A stretch of 64,000 nucleotides of DNA from Rhodopseudomonas sp. (lineage in GTDB: Bacteria > Pseudomonadota > Alphaproteobacteria > Rhizobiales > Xanthobacteraceae), in NCBI GenBank assembly GCA_016124795.1, contig WGNB01000059.1, positions 1 to 64,000 of the forward strand, in the 5' to 3' direction. This document shows positions 32,531 to 42,369 of the stretch, one piece after another (within the stretch, counting starts at the first letter, position 1; each line of letters starts with the position of its first letter). The translations under genes were made by a program, and so were the position numbers. Under the pieces are notes generated by a model. It was given only the letters and a program-made list of their open reading frames with translations. It searched no databases and had not been told where the DNA came from.

Positions 32531-33931
32531 ATGAGTACACTCGACGCGGTCCTGGCCCATATCGATCAGGACATCGACAACAGCGTCGAGCGTCTGTTCG
32601 CGTTGCTCCGTATTGCGTCAGTGTCAACCGATCCGGCCTTCTCGGCGCAGTGCCGGGAAGCGGCCGATCATGTGGCGGCCGACCTGACCTCGATTGGTTT
32701 TGGGGCCAGCGTGCGCCCGACCGACGGCCACCCGGTGGTGGTGGCCAAGTCGAATGGCAGCACCGACAAGGGCGCGACCGGTCCGCGTGTTCTGTTCTAC
32801 GGCCACTATGACGTCCAGCCGGTCGATCCGCTCAACCTCTGGAAGACGCCGCCTTTCGAGCCCCGCATCGAGACCCTGCCGGGCGGCCGCAAGATCATCG
32901 TCGCGCGCGGCGCCTGCGACGATAAGGGGCAGGCCATGACCTTTATTGAGGCTTGCCGGGCGTTCAAGGCGGTGACCGGATCGCTGCCGCTTTCGATCAC
33001 CACCATGATCGAGGGCGAGGAGGAGTGCGGTTCGAAGAACCTGTTCGCGTTTGTCCGCGACAATGCCGAGGAGTTCAAGCTCGACCTGGCCCTGGTCTGC
33101 GATACCGCGATGTGGGACGCCGAGACTCCGTCGATCACCACCTCGTTGCGTGGGCTGGTGTATGAAGACGTGAAAATCGTCTGTGCCGACCGGGATTTGC
33201 ATTCCGGCGTTTTCGGCGGTGCGGCCCAGAATCCGATCCGTCTGCTGGCCAAGATCCTGGGCGCGATGTGGGATGACGACGGCCGGGTCACCATTCCCGG
33301 TTTCTACGATGGCGTGCCGGAACTGCCGGATGACATCAAGGCTGACCTCAAGGGCCTCGGCCTGACCGAAGAGAAATTTCTCGGGCCGATCGGTCTGAAG
33401 CATTCGGCCGGCGAGAAAGGCCGTATGCTGATCGAACAGATCACCACCCGACCGACGGCGGAGCTCAACGGTATCATTGGCGGCTACACCGGCGAGGGCG
33501 CCAAGACCGTCATTCCTGGGGAGGCCTCTGCCAAGGTGTCGTTCCGTCTGGTCGGCGATCAAGACCCGCAAAAAATCCGTGACAATTTCCGCGCCTTTGT
33601 GCGTGCGCGATTGCCCGCGGATTGCAAAGTCGAGTTCGGCAATTTCGGTCTGGCCGCGGCGCTTCAATTGTCGTTTGACAACCCGGCGCTGAACAAGGCG
33701 CGTGAGGTGCTGGGTGACGAGTGGGGCAAGAAGGCGGTGACGGTCGGCGCCGGCGGCTCGATCCCGATCGTTGCCGATTTCAAGACCGTGCTCGGGATGG
33801 ACTCCTTGCTGGTCGGCTTCGCGCTCGACGACGACCGCGTGCATTCGCCGAACGAGAAGTTCGATCTGACCTGCTACCACAAGGGCATCCGGTCCTGGGC
33901 CCGCATTCTGCACGCGCTGTCGCAGAACTAG
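32531..33931 (+). CDS. M20 family metallopeptidase (dipeptidase-like)
   Basis: A 466-residue zinc peptidase of the ArgE/DapE/carnosinase group. The metal-binding pattern is intact: FYGHYDVQPVD near residue 95 (His and Asp), RGACDDKGQAMTF near 135 (bridging Asp), the Glu pair in MIEGEEECGS near 168, and CDTAMWD near 195. The dimerisation or lid domain contains DLHSGVFGGAAQNP near 235, and the C-terminal His is in DDDRVHSPNEKFDL. AAGGAG lies 9 nt before the ATG. Substrate specificity (dipeptide or acylated amino acid) cannot be decided. Confidence 0.88.
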   Translation: MSTLDAVLAHIDQDIDNSVERLFALLRIASVSTDPAFSAQCREAADHVAADLTSIGFGASVRPTDGHPVVVAKSNGSTDKGATGPRVLFYGHYDVQPVDPLNLWKTPPFEPRIETLPGGRKIIVARGACDDKGQAMTFIEACRAFKAVTGSLPLSITTMIEGEEECGSKNLFAFVRDNAEEFKLDLALVCDTAMWDAETPSITTSLRGLVYEDVKIVCADRDLHSGVFGGAAQNPIRLLAKILGAMWDDDGRVTIPGFYDGVPELPDDIKADLKGLGLTEEKFLGPIGLKHSAGEKGRMLIEQITTRPTAELNGIIGGYTGEGAKTVIPGEASAKVSFRLVGDQDPQKIRDNFRAFVRARLPADCKVEFGNFGLAAALQLSFDNPALNKAREVLGDEWGKKAVTVGAGGSIPIVADFKTVLGMDSLLVGFALDDDRVHSPNEKFDLTCYHKGIRSWARILHALSQN

Positions 33932-34432
33932 GGCGCGGCGTCGCTCCACGTTACGAAATGGCCAAGCGGTGTTGTCGCCCTAATGGGCGGCGCGCTGGAT
34001 ATTATGTAGGCACCATTTCGATAATTGTAGACACAGTCTTAGACCAAAGTCGTATGACGCCGTATTGAAATATGGCGGAATTGCGCCTCGGCTCGGCGTC
34101 TGCCGCTTCCCGGAGCCAAGCCGTGTTTGGCACGGGCATTGCTTAATTAGGGTCAGGTCAATGGCGACCGCAGCGGTCAATGGCGACCACGGCTGATCGA
34201 TTGCCGATGAGGCAATCGGCCGACGCTGACAACAATTGATATCGGGGGCGCCAGGCTTGATCGCCCAAGGCACGAATTGGCACGACCGGTTCGGCTTGGG
34301 GATTTCCTGATTTCCGATCGAGAACGATTCCGAACGCTATGTCCTGTCCGGCTGATGGCAGGCCGGCGATCGTGTTCTTGTGAGCGAAATCTGGCGCTGT
34401 TTGGCTTCGCAAAGAAACAATGAGGAGATGTG
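33932..34432. promoter_or_regulatory. 500-bp leader of the formate/nitrite transporter gene with repeats and a hairpin
   Basis: No gene was found. GGTCAATGGCGACC occurs twice, at 34156-34169 and 34175-34188, with a 19-nt period. The spacing creates the palindrome GACCGC-A-GCGGTC (34165-34177). A hairpin CGATTGCC-GATGA-GGCAATCG follows at 34198-34218. These elements lie 215-280 bp upstream of the start and could be operators or a regulatory leader; no family was recognised. Confidence 0.5.
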
Positions 34433-35248
34433 ATGTCGTATCTAGTGCCTTCAGAATTTGTCACCAAAATGGTGGACGCCGGGGAATCCAAGATTTTCAT
34501 GTCGACCCGCGACACCGTGATCCGCGCTTATATGGCTGGCGCCATTCTGGCTTTGGCGGCCTGGTTTGCCGTCACCATCAACGTGCAGACCGGTCAGCCG
34601 CTCGCCGGCGCCATCCTGTTCCCGGTCGGCTTCTGCATGTTGTACCTCCTGGGCTTCGATCTCCTGACCGGCGTGTTCGTGCTATCGCCCTTGGCATGGC
34701 TCGACAAGCGGCCGGGCGTTACGCTCGCCGGGGTTTTGCGTAACTGGGGCCTGGTGTTCGTCGGCAATTTCCTCGGCGCGCTCACCGTCGCCTTCATGAT
34801 GGCTTTCGTCACCACCTTTGGCTTTACCCAGGCGCCGGACAAGATCGGCACCGTGATCGGCAATGTCGGCGAAGCCCGTACCCTCGGCTATGCCGCGCAT
34901 GGCGCGGCCGGCATGGTTACGTTGTTCTTCCGCGGCATGCTGTGCAACTGGATGGTGTCGACCGGCGTCGTTGGCGCCATGGTGTCGACCTCGGTCAGCG
35001 GCAAGGTGATCGCGATGTGGATGCCGATCATGCTGTTCTTCTACATGGTGTTCGAGCATTCGGTCGTGAACATGTTCCTGTTCCCGGCTGGCCTGATGCT
35101 GCACGCCAAGTTCTCGATCCTGGATTACTTCATCTGGAACGAGATCCCGACCGCGCTTGGCAACCTGGCCGGCGGTCTGGCCTTCACTGGCTTGACGCTT
35201 TACGCCACCCACGTGCTGACCGCGCCGAAGCGCAAAGTCTCGGCTTGA
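34433..35248 (+). CDS. Formate/nitrite transporter family (FocA/NirC) channel
   Basis: A 271-residue membrane protein with six hydrophobic segments. Typical FNT features are YMAGAILALAAWFAV near residue 35, FPVGFCMLYLLGFDLLTGVF near 65, GNFLGAL near 105, the pore region FFRGMLCNWMVSTG near 165 and FEHSVVNMFLFPAGLML near 205, which includes the conserved channel His. It would carry formate, nitrite or a related small anion in the inner membrane. GGAG precedes the ATG by 6 nt; a GTG one codon earlier is also in frame. A perfect terminator separates it from the PP2C-kinase gene, a pairing that suggests nitrite assimilation control. Confidence 0.85.
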   Translation: MSYLVPSEFVTKMVDAGESKIFMSTRDTVIRAYMAGAILALAAWFAVTINVQTGQPLAGAILFPVGFCMLYLLGFDLLTGVFVLSPLAWLDKRPGVTLAGVLRNWGLVFVGNFLGALTVAFMMAFVTTFGFTQAPDKIGTVIGNVGEARTLGYAAHGAAGMVTLFFRGMLCNWMVSTGVVGAMVSTSVSGKVIAMWMPIMLFFYMVFEHSVVNMFLFPAGLMLHAKFSILDYFIWNEIPTALGNLAGGLAFTGLTLYATHVLTAPKRKVSA

Positions 35249-35264
35249 TCTGACAATGATTACG

Positions 35265-35297
35265 GGGCCTCATTCGATCTCGAATGAGGCCCTTTTT
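35265..35297 (+). terminator. Intrinsic terminator after the FNT gene
   Basis: GGGCCTCATTCGA pairs with TCGAATGAGGCCC (13 bp, 2-nt nominal loop) and is followed by five T residues, 17 nt after the transporter stop. It ends only 15 nt before the next start codon. Confidence 0.9.
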
Positions 35298-35311
35298 CAT
35301 TGGGACCGCGA

Positions 35312-37054
35312 ATGCCGGGGAAACTGAGATTATCGGTCGGACAGCATTCCGACAAAGGTCGCAAAGAATCTAATCAGGACTTTCACGGCATCCTCGTTCC
35401 GGAAGAGCCGTTGCTGGGCCTGAAGGGTGTTGCCGTTGCTTTGGCTGACGGCATCAGCACCAGCAATGTCAGCCATATTGCCAGTGAATCGGCGGTCAAG
35501 GGCTTCCTGACCGACTATTATTGCACTTCGGAATCCTGGTCGGTTCGGACTTCGGTACACCGTGTGCTGGCGGCGACTAATTCCTGGCTCGAAGCGCAGA
35601 CCCGGCGCAGCCGCTTTGAGTTCGAATACCAGAAAGACAAGGGTTACGTCTGTACCTTCAGCGCCGTGGTGTTCAAATCGACCACCGCGCACATTTTCAG
35701 CATTGGCGATACCCGGGTTTATCGGGTCGCCGGTCAAACGCTCGAGCAACTGACCGAGGATCATCGCGTCGTGGTGTCGTCGACGCAGAGTTACCTCAGT
35801 CGGGCTTTGGGCATTAATCAATACGTCGAGATCGATTATTTGGCGTTGCCGGTGGTGGCCGGCGACATCTTCGTGCTGGCGACCGACGGCGTTTACGAAC
35901 ACGTCGAACCGCGCGCGGTCGTCAAAGCGATCGGCGAGGCTTCTGACGATCTCGACAACGCGGCGGTCGCGCTGGTGCGGCAGGCTTACGATCAGGGCAG
36001 CACCGACAACCTGACGATCCAGATTGTGCGTGTCGACGAATTGCCCGACGGCGAAGCGAGTGAGGTGTTCGGTCAGGCTCTTGCCTTGCCGTTGCCGCCG
36101 CTACCGGAGGCGAGGGACGTTTTCGACGGCTACCGGATTGTCCGCGAGGTCCATGCCAGCAGCCGCAGCCACATCTACCTGGCGACCGATTTGACCAACG
36201 ACGCGCTGGTCATTCTGAAACTGCCGTCGATCGACCTGCGAAACGATCCCGATTATCTCAAGCGGTTCATGATGGAGGAATGGGTCGCGCGCCGCATCAA
36301 TAGCCCCCATGTCCTCAAGCCGTGCACGTTGACCCGTAAGCGCAATTTTCTTTACGTCGTGATGGAATATGTCGAAGGCCAGACCCTGACGCAGTGGATG
36401 ATCGACAATCCCGCGCCGGACATCGAGGTGGTGCGCGGGCTTGTCGAGCAGATCGCGGCCGGTCTTGGCGCCTTCCATCGTATGGAAATGCTGCATCAGG
36501 ATCTTCGGCCGCATAACATCATGATCGACAAGGCCGGGACGGTGAAGATTATCGATTTCGGGTCGACCAAGGTGGCCGGGGTGATCGAAGCGGTGCCGGG
36601 CGAGGATGGCCGCGAGATGTTGGGCACGCTGCAATATACCGCGCCTGAATATATGTTGGGCGAGGGCGGCACGCCGCGTTCGGACCTGTTTTCATTGGGC
36701 GTGATAACCTACCAGATGTTGACCGGCCGCCTGCCCTATGGCGTCAGCCATGCCACCGCGCGGACGAAATCCCAGTTCCGCAAGCTCAAATATGTCCCCG
36801 CGCCCGACGATAACCGGGCCATCCCAGTCTGGGTCGATGGCGCGATCCGACGTGCGGTACAGCCGGATCCGAACAAGCGCTATGAAGTGTTGTCGGAGTT
36901 TCTGTTCGATCTGCGCCATCCGAACCCGAAATATCTCGATACCGCATCGGCCCCGCTGCTGGAACGCAATCCGCTGCTGTTCTGGCAGGGCCTCTCGTTT
37001 CTGCTGACCGTCGCCGTTCTTGTGCTGTTGGCGCGGCTGTATGGCGGCTCCTGA
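35312..37054 (+). CDS. Bifunctional PP2C-type phosphatase/serine-threonine protein kinase, membrane anchored
   Basis: A 580-residue fusion. Residues 1-240 are a PPM phosphatase: RKESNQDFHG, VALADGIST, SIGDTRVYR, VLATDGVYE and GSTDNLTIQ keep the metal-binding Asp residues. Residues 270-540 are a Hanks-type kinase with Lys in VILKLPS, the catalytic loop HQDLRPHN (HRD changed to HQD, a non-RD kinase), IIDFGSTK and YTAPEYM; the Gly-rich loop is poor. A C-terminal helix (LFWQGLSFLLTVAVLVLLAR) anchors it. Similar fusions sit next to nitrate/nitrite transport genes in Pseudomonas. The start lies 15 nt after a strong terminator and has only a weak GGGA site, which implies low or read-through expression. 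Confidence 0.85.
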   Translation: MPGKLRLSVGQHSDKGRKESNQDFHGILVPEEPLLGLKGVAVALADGISTSNVSHIASESAVKGFLTDYYCTSESWSVRTSVHRVLAATNSWLEAQTRRSRFEFEYQKDKGYVCTFSAVVFKSTTAHIFSIGDTRVYRVAGQTLEQLTEDHRVVVSSTQSYLSRALGINQYVEIDYLALPVVAGDIFVLATDGVYEHVEPRAVVKAIGEASDDLDNAAVALVRQAYDQGSTDNLTIQIVRVDELPDGEASEVFGQALALPLPPLPEARDVFDGYRIVREVHASSRSHIYLATDLTNDALVILKLPSIDLRNDPDYLKRFMMEEWVARRINSPHVLKPCTLTRKRNFLYVVMEYVEGQTLTQWMIDNPAPDIEVVRGLVEQIAAGLGAFHRMEMLHQDLRPHNIMIDKAGTVKIIDFGSTKVAGVIEAVPGEDGREMLGTLQYTAPEYMLGEGGTPRSDLFSLGVITYQMLTGRLPYGVSHATARTKSQFRKLKYVPAPDDNRAIPVWVDGAIRRAVQPDPNKRYEVLSEFLFDLRHPNPKYLDTASAPLLERNPLLFWQGLSFLLTVAVLVLLARLYGGS

Positions 37055-37152
37055 GTCGTTCTCTCGCCATTGCCCGCGGCATGACGTCGTGCATCGCGCA
37101 GTCATGAAACCGTAGTGAAAGGGCGGCAAGGTGCGTCGTTTGGGAGAGAATC

Positions 37153-38100
37153 ATGACCGACGCGCCAAAATCCAATGCCAAGCCTGTCCCTGATGCCGAT
37201 TTCGACAGCGACCATTGGCTTGCGGCCGAACTCGCCGATACGCTCGACGAGGACTACGAACTGGAATTGTCCGAGCCGGCGCTCACGGAAGAGTTGCGCA
37301 AAATCTACAAGACGACCCATCCGGATACGATCGAGCGTCGTCAGTATTTTCACCACCTGCTTCGGCTACAGGCCGAGCTGATCAAGTTGCAGGATTGGGT
37401 GGTCTATAGCGGCGCCAAGATCGTCGTGGTTTTTGAGGGGCGCGATTCCGCCGGCAAGGGTGGCGCCATCAAGCGGATCGCGCAGCGGCTCAATCCCCGC
37501 GTCTGCCGGGTTGTGGCGCTGCCGGCGCCGAACGACCGCGAAAAGACCCAGTGGTATTTCCAGCGCTATGTACCGCATCTGCCGGCCGCGGGCGAAATCG
37601 TGTTGTTCGACCGGTCCTGGTACAATCGCGCCGGCGTCGAGCGTGTCATGGGTTTCGCCGATGGCAACCAGGTCGAGCAATTCTTCAAGGACGTACCGGA
37701 CTTCGAGAAGATGCTTGTTCGTTCCGGGATCACGGTGGTCAAGTACTGGTTTTCGATCACCGACGAAGAGCAGCAGATGCGCTTCCTGATGCGGATTCAC
37801 GATCCGCTGAAACAGTGGAAGCTCAGTCCGATGGACCTGCAATCGCGCATCCGTTGGGAAGACTACACCAAGGCGAAGGAGGAAATGTTCGCGCGCACCA
37901 ATATCCCGGAAGCGCCATGGTATATCGTTGAAGGCAACGACAAAAAGCGCGCGCGGCTCAACTGCATCGATCACCTTTTGCAATTGATCCCGTATGCGCC
38001 GGTGCCGCACAAGGAAATTGCACTGCCCGAGCGGGTTTTTGACCCGAATTACGAGCGCAAGACATTGCCGCCGGAACTGTACGTGCCGGGAAAATATTGA
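37153..38100 (+). CDS. ppk2: Polyphosphate kinase 2
   Basis: A 315-residue cytosolic PPK2, a P-loop kinase that phosphorylates nucleotides with polyphosphate or makes polyphosphate. It has the acidic N terminus, the family core opening QDWVVYSGAKIVVVFEGRDS, Walker A in GRDSAGKGGAI near residue 100, Walker B and lid in LFDRSWYNRAGVERVM near 155, and IHDPLKQWKLSPMDLQSR near 220. The single domain of about 300 residues is the class I type, which commonly favours GDP or ADP. It is 98 bp downstream of the kinase gene and may be transcribed with it. Confidence 0.9.
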   Translation: MTDAPKSNAKPVPDADFDSDHWLAAELADTLDEDYELELSEPALTEELRKIYKTTHPDTIERRQYFHHLLRLQAELIKLQDWVVYSGAKIVVVFEGRDSAGKGGAIKRIAQRLNPRVCRVVALPAPNDREKTQWYFQRYVPHLPAAGEIVLFDRSWYNRAGVERVMGFADGNQVEQFFKDVPDFEKMLVRSGITVVKYWFSITDEEQQMRFLMRIHDPLKQWKLSPMDLQSRIRWEDYTKAKEEMFARTNIPEAPWYIVEGNDKKRARLNCIDHLLQLIPYAPVPHKEIALPERVFDPNYERKTLPPELYVPGKY

Positions 38101-38127
38101 CGGCAGATGACGGGAACGGCCGGCCGG

Positions 38128-38889
38128 TTATTTCTTAAGCCGGTAGCCGGTCTTGAAAATCCACCAGACCGCGACCAGGCAGAGCGCCAGGAACACCAAT
38201 GTCATCGACAAACTGACCAGCGGGCTGACGTCGGAGACTTCGAAGAAGCTCCAACGGAAGCCGCTGATCAGATAGACGACCGGATTGAACAAGGCGACCT
38301 TCTGCCAGAATGGCGGGAGCACATGGGTCGAGTAGAAGGTGCCGCCCAGGAAGGTCAGCGGTGTGATGATCAGAAGCGGGATGATCTGCAACTGTTCGAA
38401 GCCATCGGCCCAGATGCCGATGATGAAGCCGAACAGGCTGAAGGTGATCGCGGTCAGCACCAGAAAAGCCAGCATCCAGAGCGGATGCGCGATATACATC
38501 GGCACGAATAGCCACGATGTTGCGAGAATGATCAGTCCGAGCACGATCGATTTAGTGGCTGCCGCGCCGACGTAGCCACAGGCGATTTCGAACGACGACA
38601 CCGGCGCCGACAGGATCTCATAAATCGTGCCGGTGAAGCGCGGAAAGTAGATGCCGAAAGACGCATTCATCGTGCTCTGCGTCAGCAGCATCAGCATGAT
38701 CAGGCCGGGCACAATAAAGGCGCCGTAGGAAATGCCCTCGATCTGCGTGATGCGCGAACCGATCGCCGCGCCGAACACGACGAAATACAGCGAGGTTGAG
38801 ATCACCGGCGAGACAATGCTCTGCCAGATGGTGCGGGCGGTACGGGCCAGTTCGAACCGGTAGATCGCCCAGATTGCATAGGAGTTCAT
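38128..38889 (-). CDS. ABC-2 type transporter permease
   Basis: A 253-residue permease with six hydrophobic segments. The N terminus ([20 protein letters not shown]) and the conserved [21 protein letters not shown] near residue 80 are the ABC2_membrane signatures; [20 protein letters not shown] near 185 is the periplasmic loop. The start ATG at 38889 overlaps the ATPase stop by 4 nt, so the two form one exporter of the drug/polysaccharide type. Substrate is unknown. Confidence 0.88.
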   Translation of the reverse strand: MNSYAIWAIYRFELARTARTIWQSIVSPVISTSLYFVVFGAAIGSRITQIEGISYGAFIVPGLIMLMLLTQSTMNASFGIYFPRFTGTIYEILSAPVSSFEIACGYVGAAATKSIVLGLIILATSWLFVPMYIAHPLWMLAFLVLTAITFSLFGFIIGIWADGFEQLQIIPLLIITPLTFLGGTFYSTHVLPPFWQKVALFNPVVYLISGFRWSFFEVSDVSPLVSLSMTLVFLALCLVAVWWIFKTGYRLKK

Positions 38890-39824
38890 GCCGCGGCTCC
38901 CGACCGGTCGCTGACCAGTCCAATGAAAATATCCTCCAGCGACGACTGGGTGGTGCGCAGATCGCGGAAACGGATGCCGAGGCGATTGAGGTCGCTCAGC
39001 AGCGCGGTGACGCCGGTACGTTCGCCTTGCGTATCGTAGGTGAACACCAACTCCTTGCCGCCTTCGGTCAGGGTGAGGTGGTGGGCCGACAATTCGGCTG
39101 GTATTGCTTCGAGCGGCTTCTGCAATTGCAACATCAGTTGCTTCTTGCCGAGTTTGTGCATCAGCTCGGTCTTGCCCTCGACCAGAATAATCTCGCCCTT
39201 GCTGATGACGCCGATACGGTCGGCCATGTCCTCGGCTTCTTCGATGTAATGCGTGGTCAGGATGATGGTCACGCCCGCAGCGCGCAATGTGCGGACCACC
39301 TGCCACATGTCCTTGCGCAGTTCGACGTCGACGCCGGCGGTCGGTTCGTCGAGGAACAGCACCTGCGGCTCGTGCGACAGCGCCTTGGCGATCATCACCC
39401 GGCGCTTCATGCCGCCCGACAAGGTCATGATCTTGTTATCTTTCTTGTCCCACAGCGACAGATCTCTGAGGATCTTCTCGATCAGCGCCGGGTTGGGCGG
39501 CTTGCCAAACAGGCCGCGGCTGAAGCTGACCGTGTTCCAGACGCTCTCGAAGGCGTCGGTGGTCAGCTCCTGCGGCACCAGGCCGATCAGCGAACGGGCG
39601 GCACGATAATCCTTGGCGATGTCATGGCCGCCGACGGTCACCGACCCGGTGGAGGCCGTGACGATGCCGCAGACGATACCGATCAGCGTGGTCTTACCGG
39701 CGCCGTTTGGGCCGAGCAGGGCGAAAATCTCGCCGCGCTCGATGTCGAGGTTGATGGTCTTGAGGGCCTGGAAACCGGACGCATAGGTCTTCGACAGGCC
39801 GTTGATCGAAATAATAGATGGCAT
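38886..39824 (-). CDS. ABC-2 exporter ATP-binding protein
   Basis: A 312-residue ATPase, partner of the permease that follows. Walker A is GPNGAGKTT near residue 40, signature [15 protein letters not shown] near 140, Walker [17 protein letters not shown] near 160 and the switch His in [14 protein letters not shown] near 195. The C-terminal 80 residues are the DUF4162-type extension. It uses the ATG at 39824; the longer frame to 39875 has no similarity. Motifs resemble NatA/CcmA-type exporters. Confidence 0.88.
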   Translation of the reverse strand: MPSIISINGLSKTYASGFQALKTINLDIERGEIFALLGPNGAGKTTLIGIVCGIVTASTGSVTVGGHDIAKDYRAARSLIGLVPQELTTDAFESVWNTVSFSRGLFGKPPNPALIEKILRDLSLWDKKDNKIMTLSGGMKRRVMIAKALSHEPQVLFLDEPTAGVDVELRKDMWQVVRTLRAAGVTIILTTHYIEEAEDMADRIGVISKGEIILVEGKTELMHKLGKKQLMLQLQKPLEAIPAELSAHHLTLTEGGKELVFTYDTQGERTGVTALLSDLNRLGIRFRDLRTTQSSLEDIFIGLVSDRSGAAA

Positions 39825-39932
39825 GATTGGGTCGCGCGGCAGGGACAGGAATGGGACCCGCATATAGGAGCCCATCGCCGGGCGCGCCAGACCCGCGCGG
39901 CGGTTTTCTCAAACCGTCGTTCGGGGGCGATT

Positions 39933-40604
39933 TTACGGGAGATTGGCCAGCGAATTGAGATCGCTTAGCACTTTCCGTGGCGCAAAATCGAGATATTCGT
40001 CCGGCATCTTGCTTCGATTTACCCACAGGCCGCTGAACCCGACCGAGACCGCCGCCATGACATCCCAGCGATTCGACGAGACGAAGGTGACGTCGGCAGG
40101 TTTGCATCGGTAGTGGTCGGTGACCAGCCCATAGACTTCCGGGCGCGGCTTGAACATCTTCAACACGTCGACGGACAGTACGCCATCGAGATCGTCGCCG
40201 AGCCCGGCATTGTCGACCGCGCCTTTGAGCATATCGGGCGAGCCGTTCGACAGAATGCCGGTCTTGTGGCCGGCGGCTTTCAGGGCACGCAACGCAACGC
40301 GGGCGTCTGGAAAGGCGTCGAGTTTGAAATAGGCGTTGAGCAGATCGTCGCGCAATGATTTCGGCACCGACGGCACTCGCGCCATTGCGTAGTCGAGCGC
40401 GCGTCCGGTGAGTGTCCAGAAGCTCTCGTAATGTCCGGCCATCGTCAGCGTCCAGGAATATTCCAGTTGCTTGGTGCGCCAGATCTCCGACATGCGGTCG
40501 CCTTCGGGGCCGACCTTGTCGCGAAACCGGGCCATGGCGGCGTGGACATCGAACAGGGTGCCATAGGCGTCGAAGACGAAAATGGAGGCTGACGTGGATG
40601 GCAT
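39933..40604 (-). CDS. Haloacid dehalogenase, type II
   Basis: A 223-residue HAD-superfamily protein. The nucleophile Asp is in FVFDAYGTLFDVHA near residue 12, motif II is GILSNGSPDML near 115, the conserved Lys is near 150 and the type II signature appears as VSSNRWDVMAA (usually SSNxWDxxGA). These identify L-2-haloacid dehalogenase, which hydrolyses short 2-haloalkanoates. The ATG at 40604 has GGGAG upstream. It stands alone. Some members of this family act on other substrates, so activity on halogenated acids is likely rather than proven. Confidence 0.85.
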   Translation of the reverse strand: MPSTSASIFVFDAYGTLFDVHAAMARFRDKVGPEGDRMSEIWRTKQLEYSWTLTMAGHYESFWTLTGRALDYAMARVPSVPKSLRDDLLNAYFKLDAFPDARVALRALKAAGHKTGILSNGSPDMLKGAVDNAGLGDDLDGVLSVDVLKMFKPRPEVYGLVTDHYRCKPADVTFVSSNRWDVMAAVSVGFSGLWVNRSKMPDEYLDFAPRKVLSDLNSLANLP

Positions 40605-40776
40605 GGTTTTCTCCCGACCGGGGCGCTTTCGAATTAAAGCGAAATTTGGGTCTGTGAAATCGTGTTGTGATTTATCGATCCGGTTCAGGATCGCAGGCTT
40701 GCCTGCAAAGCACAGGCATCGCGGCAAAGGAAGCCGGCGACAATCACAATTAGGTGTTGCGATCTGTAGCGCGCCG

Positions 40777-42369
40777 TCAGGCAGCGGCGTTCTGCCCGGA
40801 ATCGCGTTTGTCAGCCCGGCCCCTGGAGGCGCTGCGTGTCGTCGGCGCGCCAGTCTCGTGTTTCAAGGCATCAGACTCGCGGGAGGCGGTTTCGGTTCGG
40901 CTGCGCCCGAGATGCTTGGCCCGGTAGAGGGCAATATCGGCAAGCTGGATCAATTCGCCGAAGATTTCTTCTGAATGGGGTGTGATGCTGGCGACGCCGA
41001 TGCTCAATGCGCCGGCGGCGATGTTTTTCTCTTCGATCTGGGCCGCGAAGGCCTGGCGGATGTTGTCCGCGACCCGGAGGGCGCCGGCAATATCGGTGCC
41101 GGGCAGCAGCACGGCAAATTCGTCGCCGCCATAACGCGCCCCGATATCGCCGCCACGGCCGATGCCGCCGGCGATGGCGTGGCCGACCGCGCGCAGCAGA
41201 CGGTCGCCGGCCTGATGGCCATGGACGTCGTTATAGGTTTTGAATTTATCGACGTCGATCATCATCATCGCCAGTGTTGTCTGTTCGCGCTGGCTGCGTT
41301 GCCATTCGCGTCCGATGGCGTCCTTGAAGCTGCGCCGGTTGGCGAGACCGGTCAGGCTGTCGGTGGCAGCGAGAACGGCGAGTTTGGATTCGGCGTCCTT
41401 GCGCCGGCCGAGTTCACGCACGAGATGAATCGCGAGAAGGATCGTCAATAAGCATAACGTCAGAATCATCGCGCCGACGCTGAGCGCGAACTTGCGCCAT
41501 TCCGCGTAAATATCGTGGGCGGATTGGCCGACGCTAATAACCAGTGGAAAGTCGCCGACTTGGCGGAAGGAAACGAGCCGGCGCACATCATCGACTGAAG
41601 ACGTGATCGTGAAATGCCCCTGCGGTTCGGTCTTCAGGCGTTCAAGGAGCACGCTTCGCCGCAAATTGAGATCGGGCTTTTGCCGTTGCAGCGGCCAGCG
41701 CGACAAGATAACTCCATCGGAGCGCAGTAGCGTGATCGTGCCGCTGGGGCCGAGGACGACATGTCTGAAGAGTCGTTCGAAATAGGCCTGGCGCAGACTG
41801 GCGACCGCGACTCCGGCAAACGAACCGTCGACGTTGGACAGCCGACGGCTCAAGCCGATGAAACGCATTCCGGAAAGGCGGGAAATCGCCGGCTGGCTGA
41901 TAAAAAGCCCGGTGGCGGTGTCGGGCTTTTGGGCGATGAAATAGTCGCGGTCCGACAGATTGGCGGCCGCCGGTTTGAGTGACTTCGAATCGTAACGGAT
42001 GTGGCCCGTCTCGTCGACCACGACAATCTTGCCGAGATTATGCGCGGTCGCTGAGCGATCGAACAGAAGCAGTTGACGCAGGTCCGGGCTGAGGTCGTTG
42101 ATATCCGGCCGATCGATATTGTCGGCGACAGCCTGGAGCGACAGATCGACGGTTTCGATATTGCGTTCGATCTCCGAGCTGAGCGCCGAAGTCAGGCTGT
42201 TGGCGACGTCGGCGGCATGCTGCCAGGCGGCTTCGTGCGCCTTGTACAGCACGTAGCTACAGACGGCGCAAAAGCCTAGGACGACCGCGAACATCGGCAC
42301 AAGAAGCCGTCTGACCGGCCGCTCTGTCGTTTCGGTAATATGCGGTTCTGTTGTGCCAAGCCGCCACAT
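40777..42369 (-). CDS. Diguanylate cyclase with periplasmic Cache-like sensor
   Basis: A 530-residue membrane protein. A helix at residues 22-45 and another near 290-315 flank a periplasmic domain with a Cache-type pattern (RDYFIAQKPDTATGLFISQP). The C-terminal GGDEF domain has ATDSLTGLANRRSF near 335, the active-site loop RYGGDEFAVLLPG near 420 and the inhibitory RxxD site five residues upstream (RGGD). It makes cyclic di-GMP, and product inhibition is expected. The C-terminal 45 residues are basic and probably disordered. GAGGGAA lies upstream of the ATG. Ligand is unknown. Confidence 0.88.
   Translation of the reverse strand: MWRLGTTEPHITETTERPVRRLLVPMFAVVLGFCAVCSYVLYKAHEAAWQHAADVANSLTSALSSEIERNIETVDLSLQAVADNIDRPDINDLSPDLRQLLLFDRSATAHNLGKIVVVDETGHIRYDSKSLKPAAANLSDRDYFIAQKPDTATGLFISQPAISRLSGMRFIGLSRRLSNVDGSFAGVAVASLRQAYFERLFRHVVLGPSGTITLLRSDGVILSRWPLQRQKPDLNLRRSVLLERLKTEPQGHFTITSSVDDVRRLVSFRQVGDFPLVISVGQSAHDIYAEWRKFALSVGAMILTLCLLTILLAIHLVRELGRRKDAESKLAVLAATDSLTGLANRRSFKDAIGREWQRSQREQTTLAMMMIDVDKFKTYNDVHGHQAGDRLLRAVGHAIAGGIGRGGDIGARYGGDEFAVLLPGTDIAGALRVADNIRQAFAAQIEEKNIAAGALSIGVASITPHSEEIFGELIQLADIALYRAKHLGRSRTETASRESDALKHETGAPTTRSASRGRADKRDSGQNAAA

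Noticed and set aside
32624-33949. 441-codon minus-strand frame opposite the M20 peptidase gene
   Set aside because: Antisense shadow; the peptidase metal motifs are all on the plus strand.
34198-34218. ANTAR (NasT-type) target hairpin in the transporter leader
   Set aside because: ANTAR targets need paired hairpins with hexanucleotide loops; here the loop is five bases and only one hairpin is clear.
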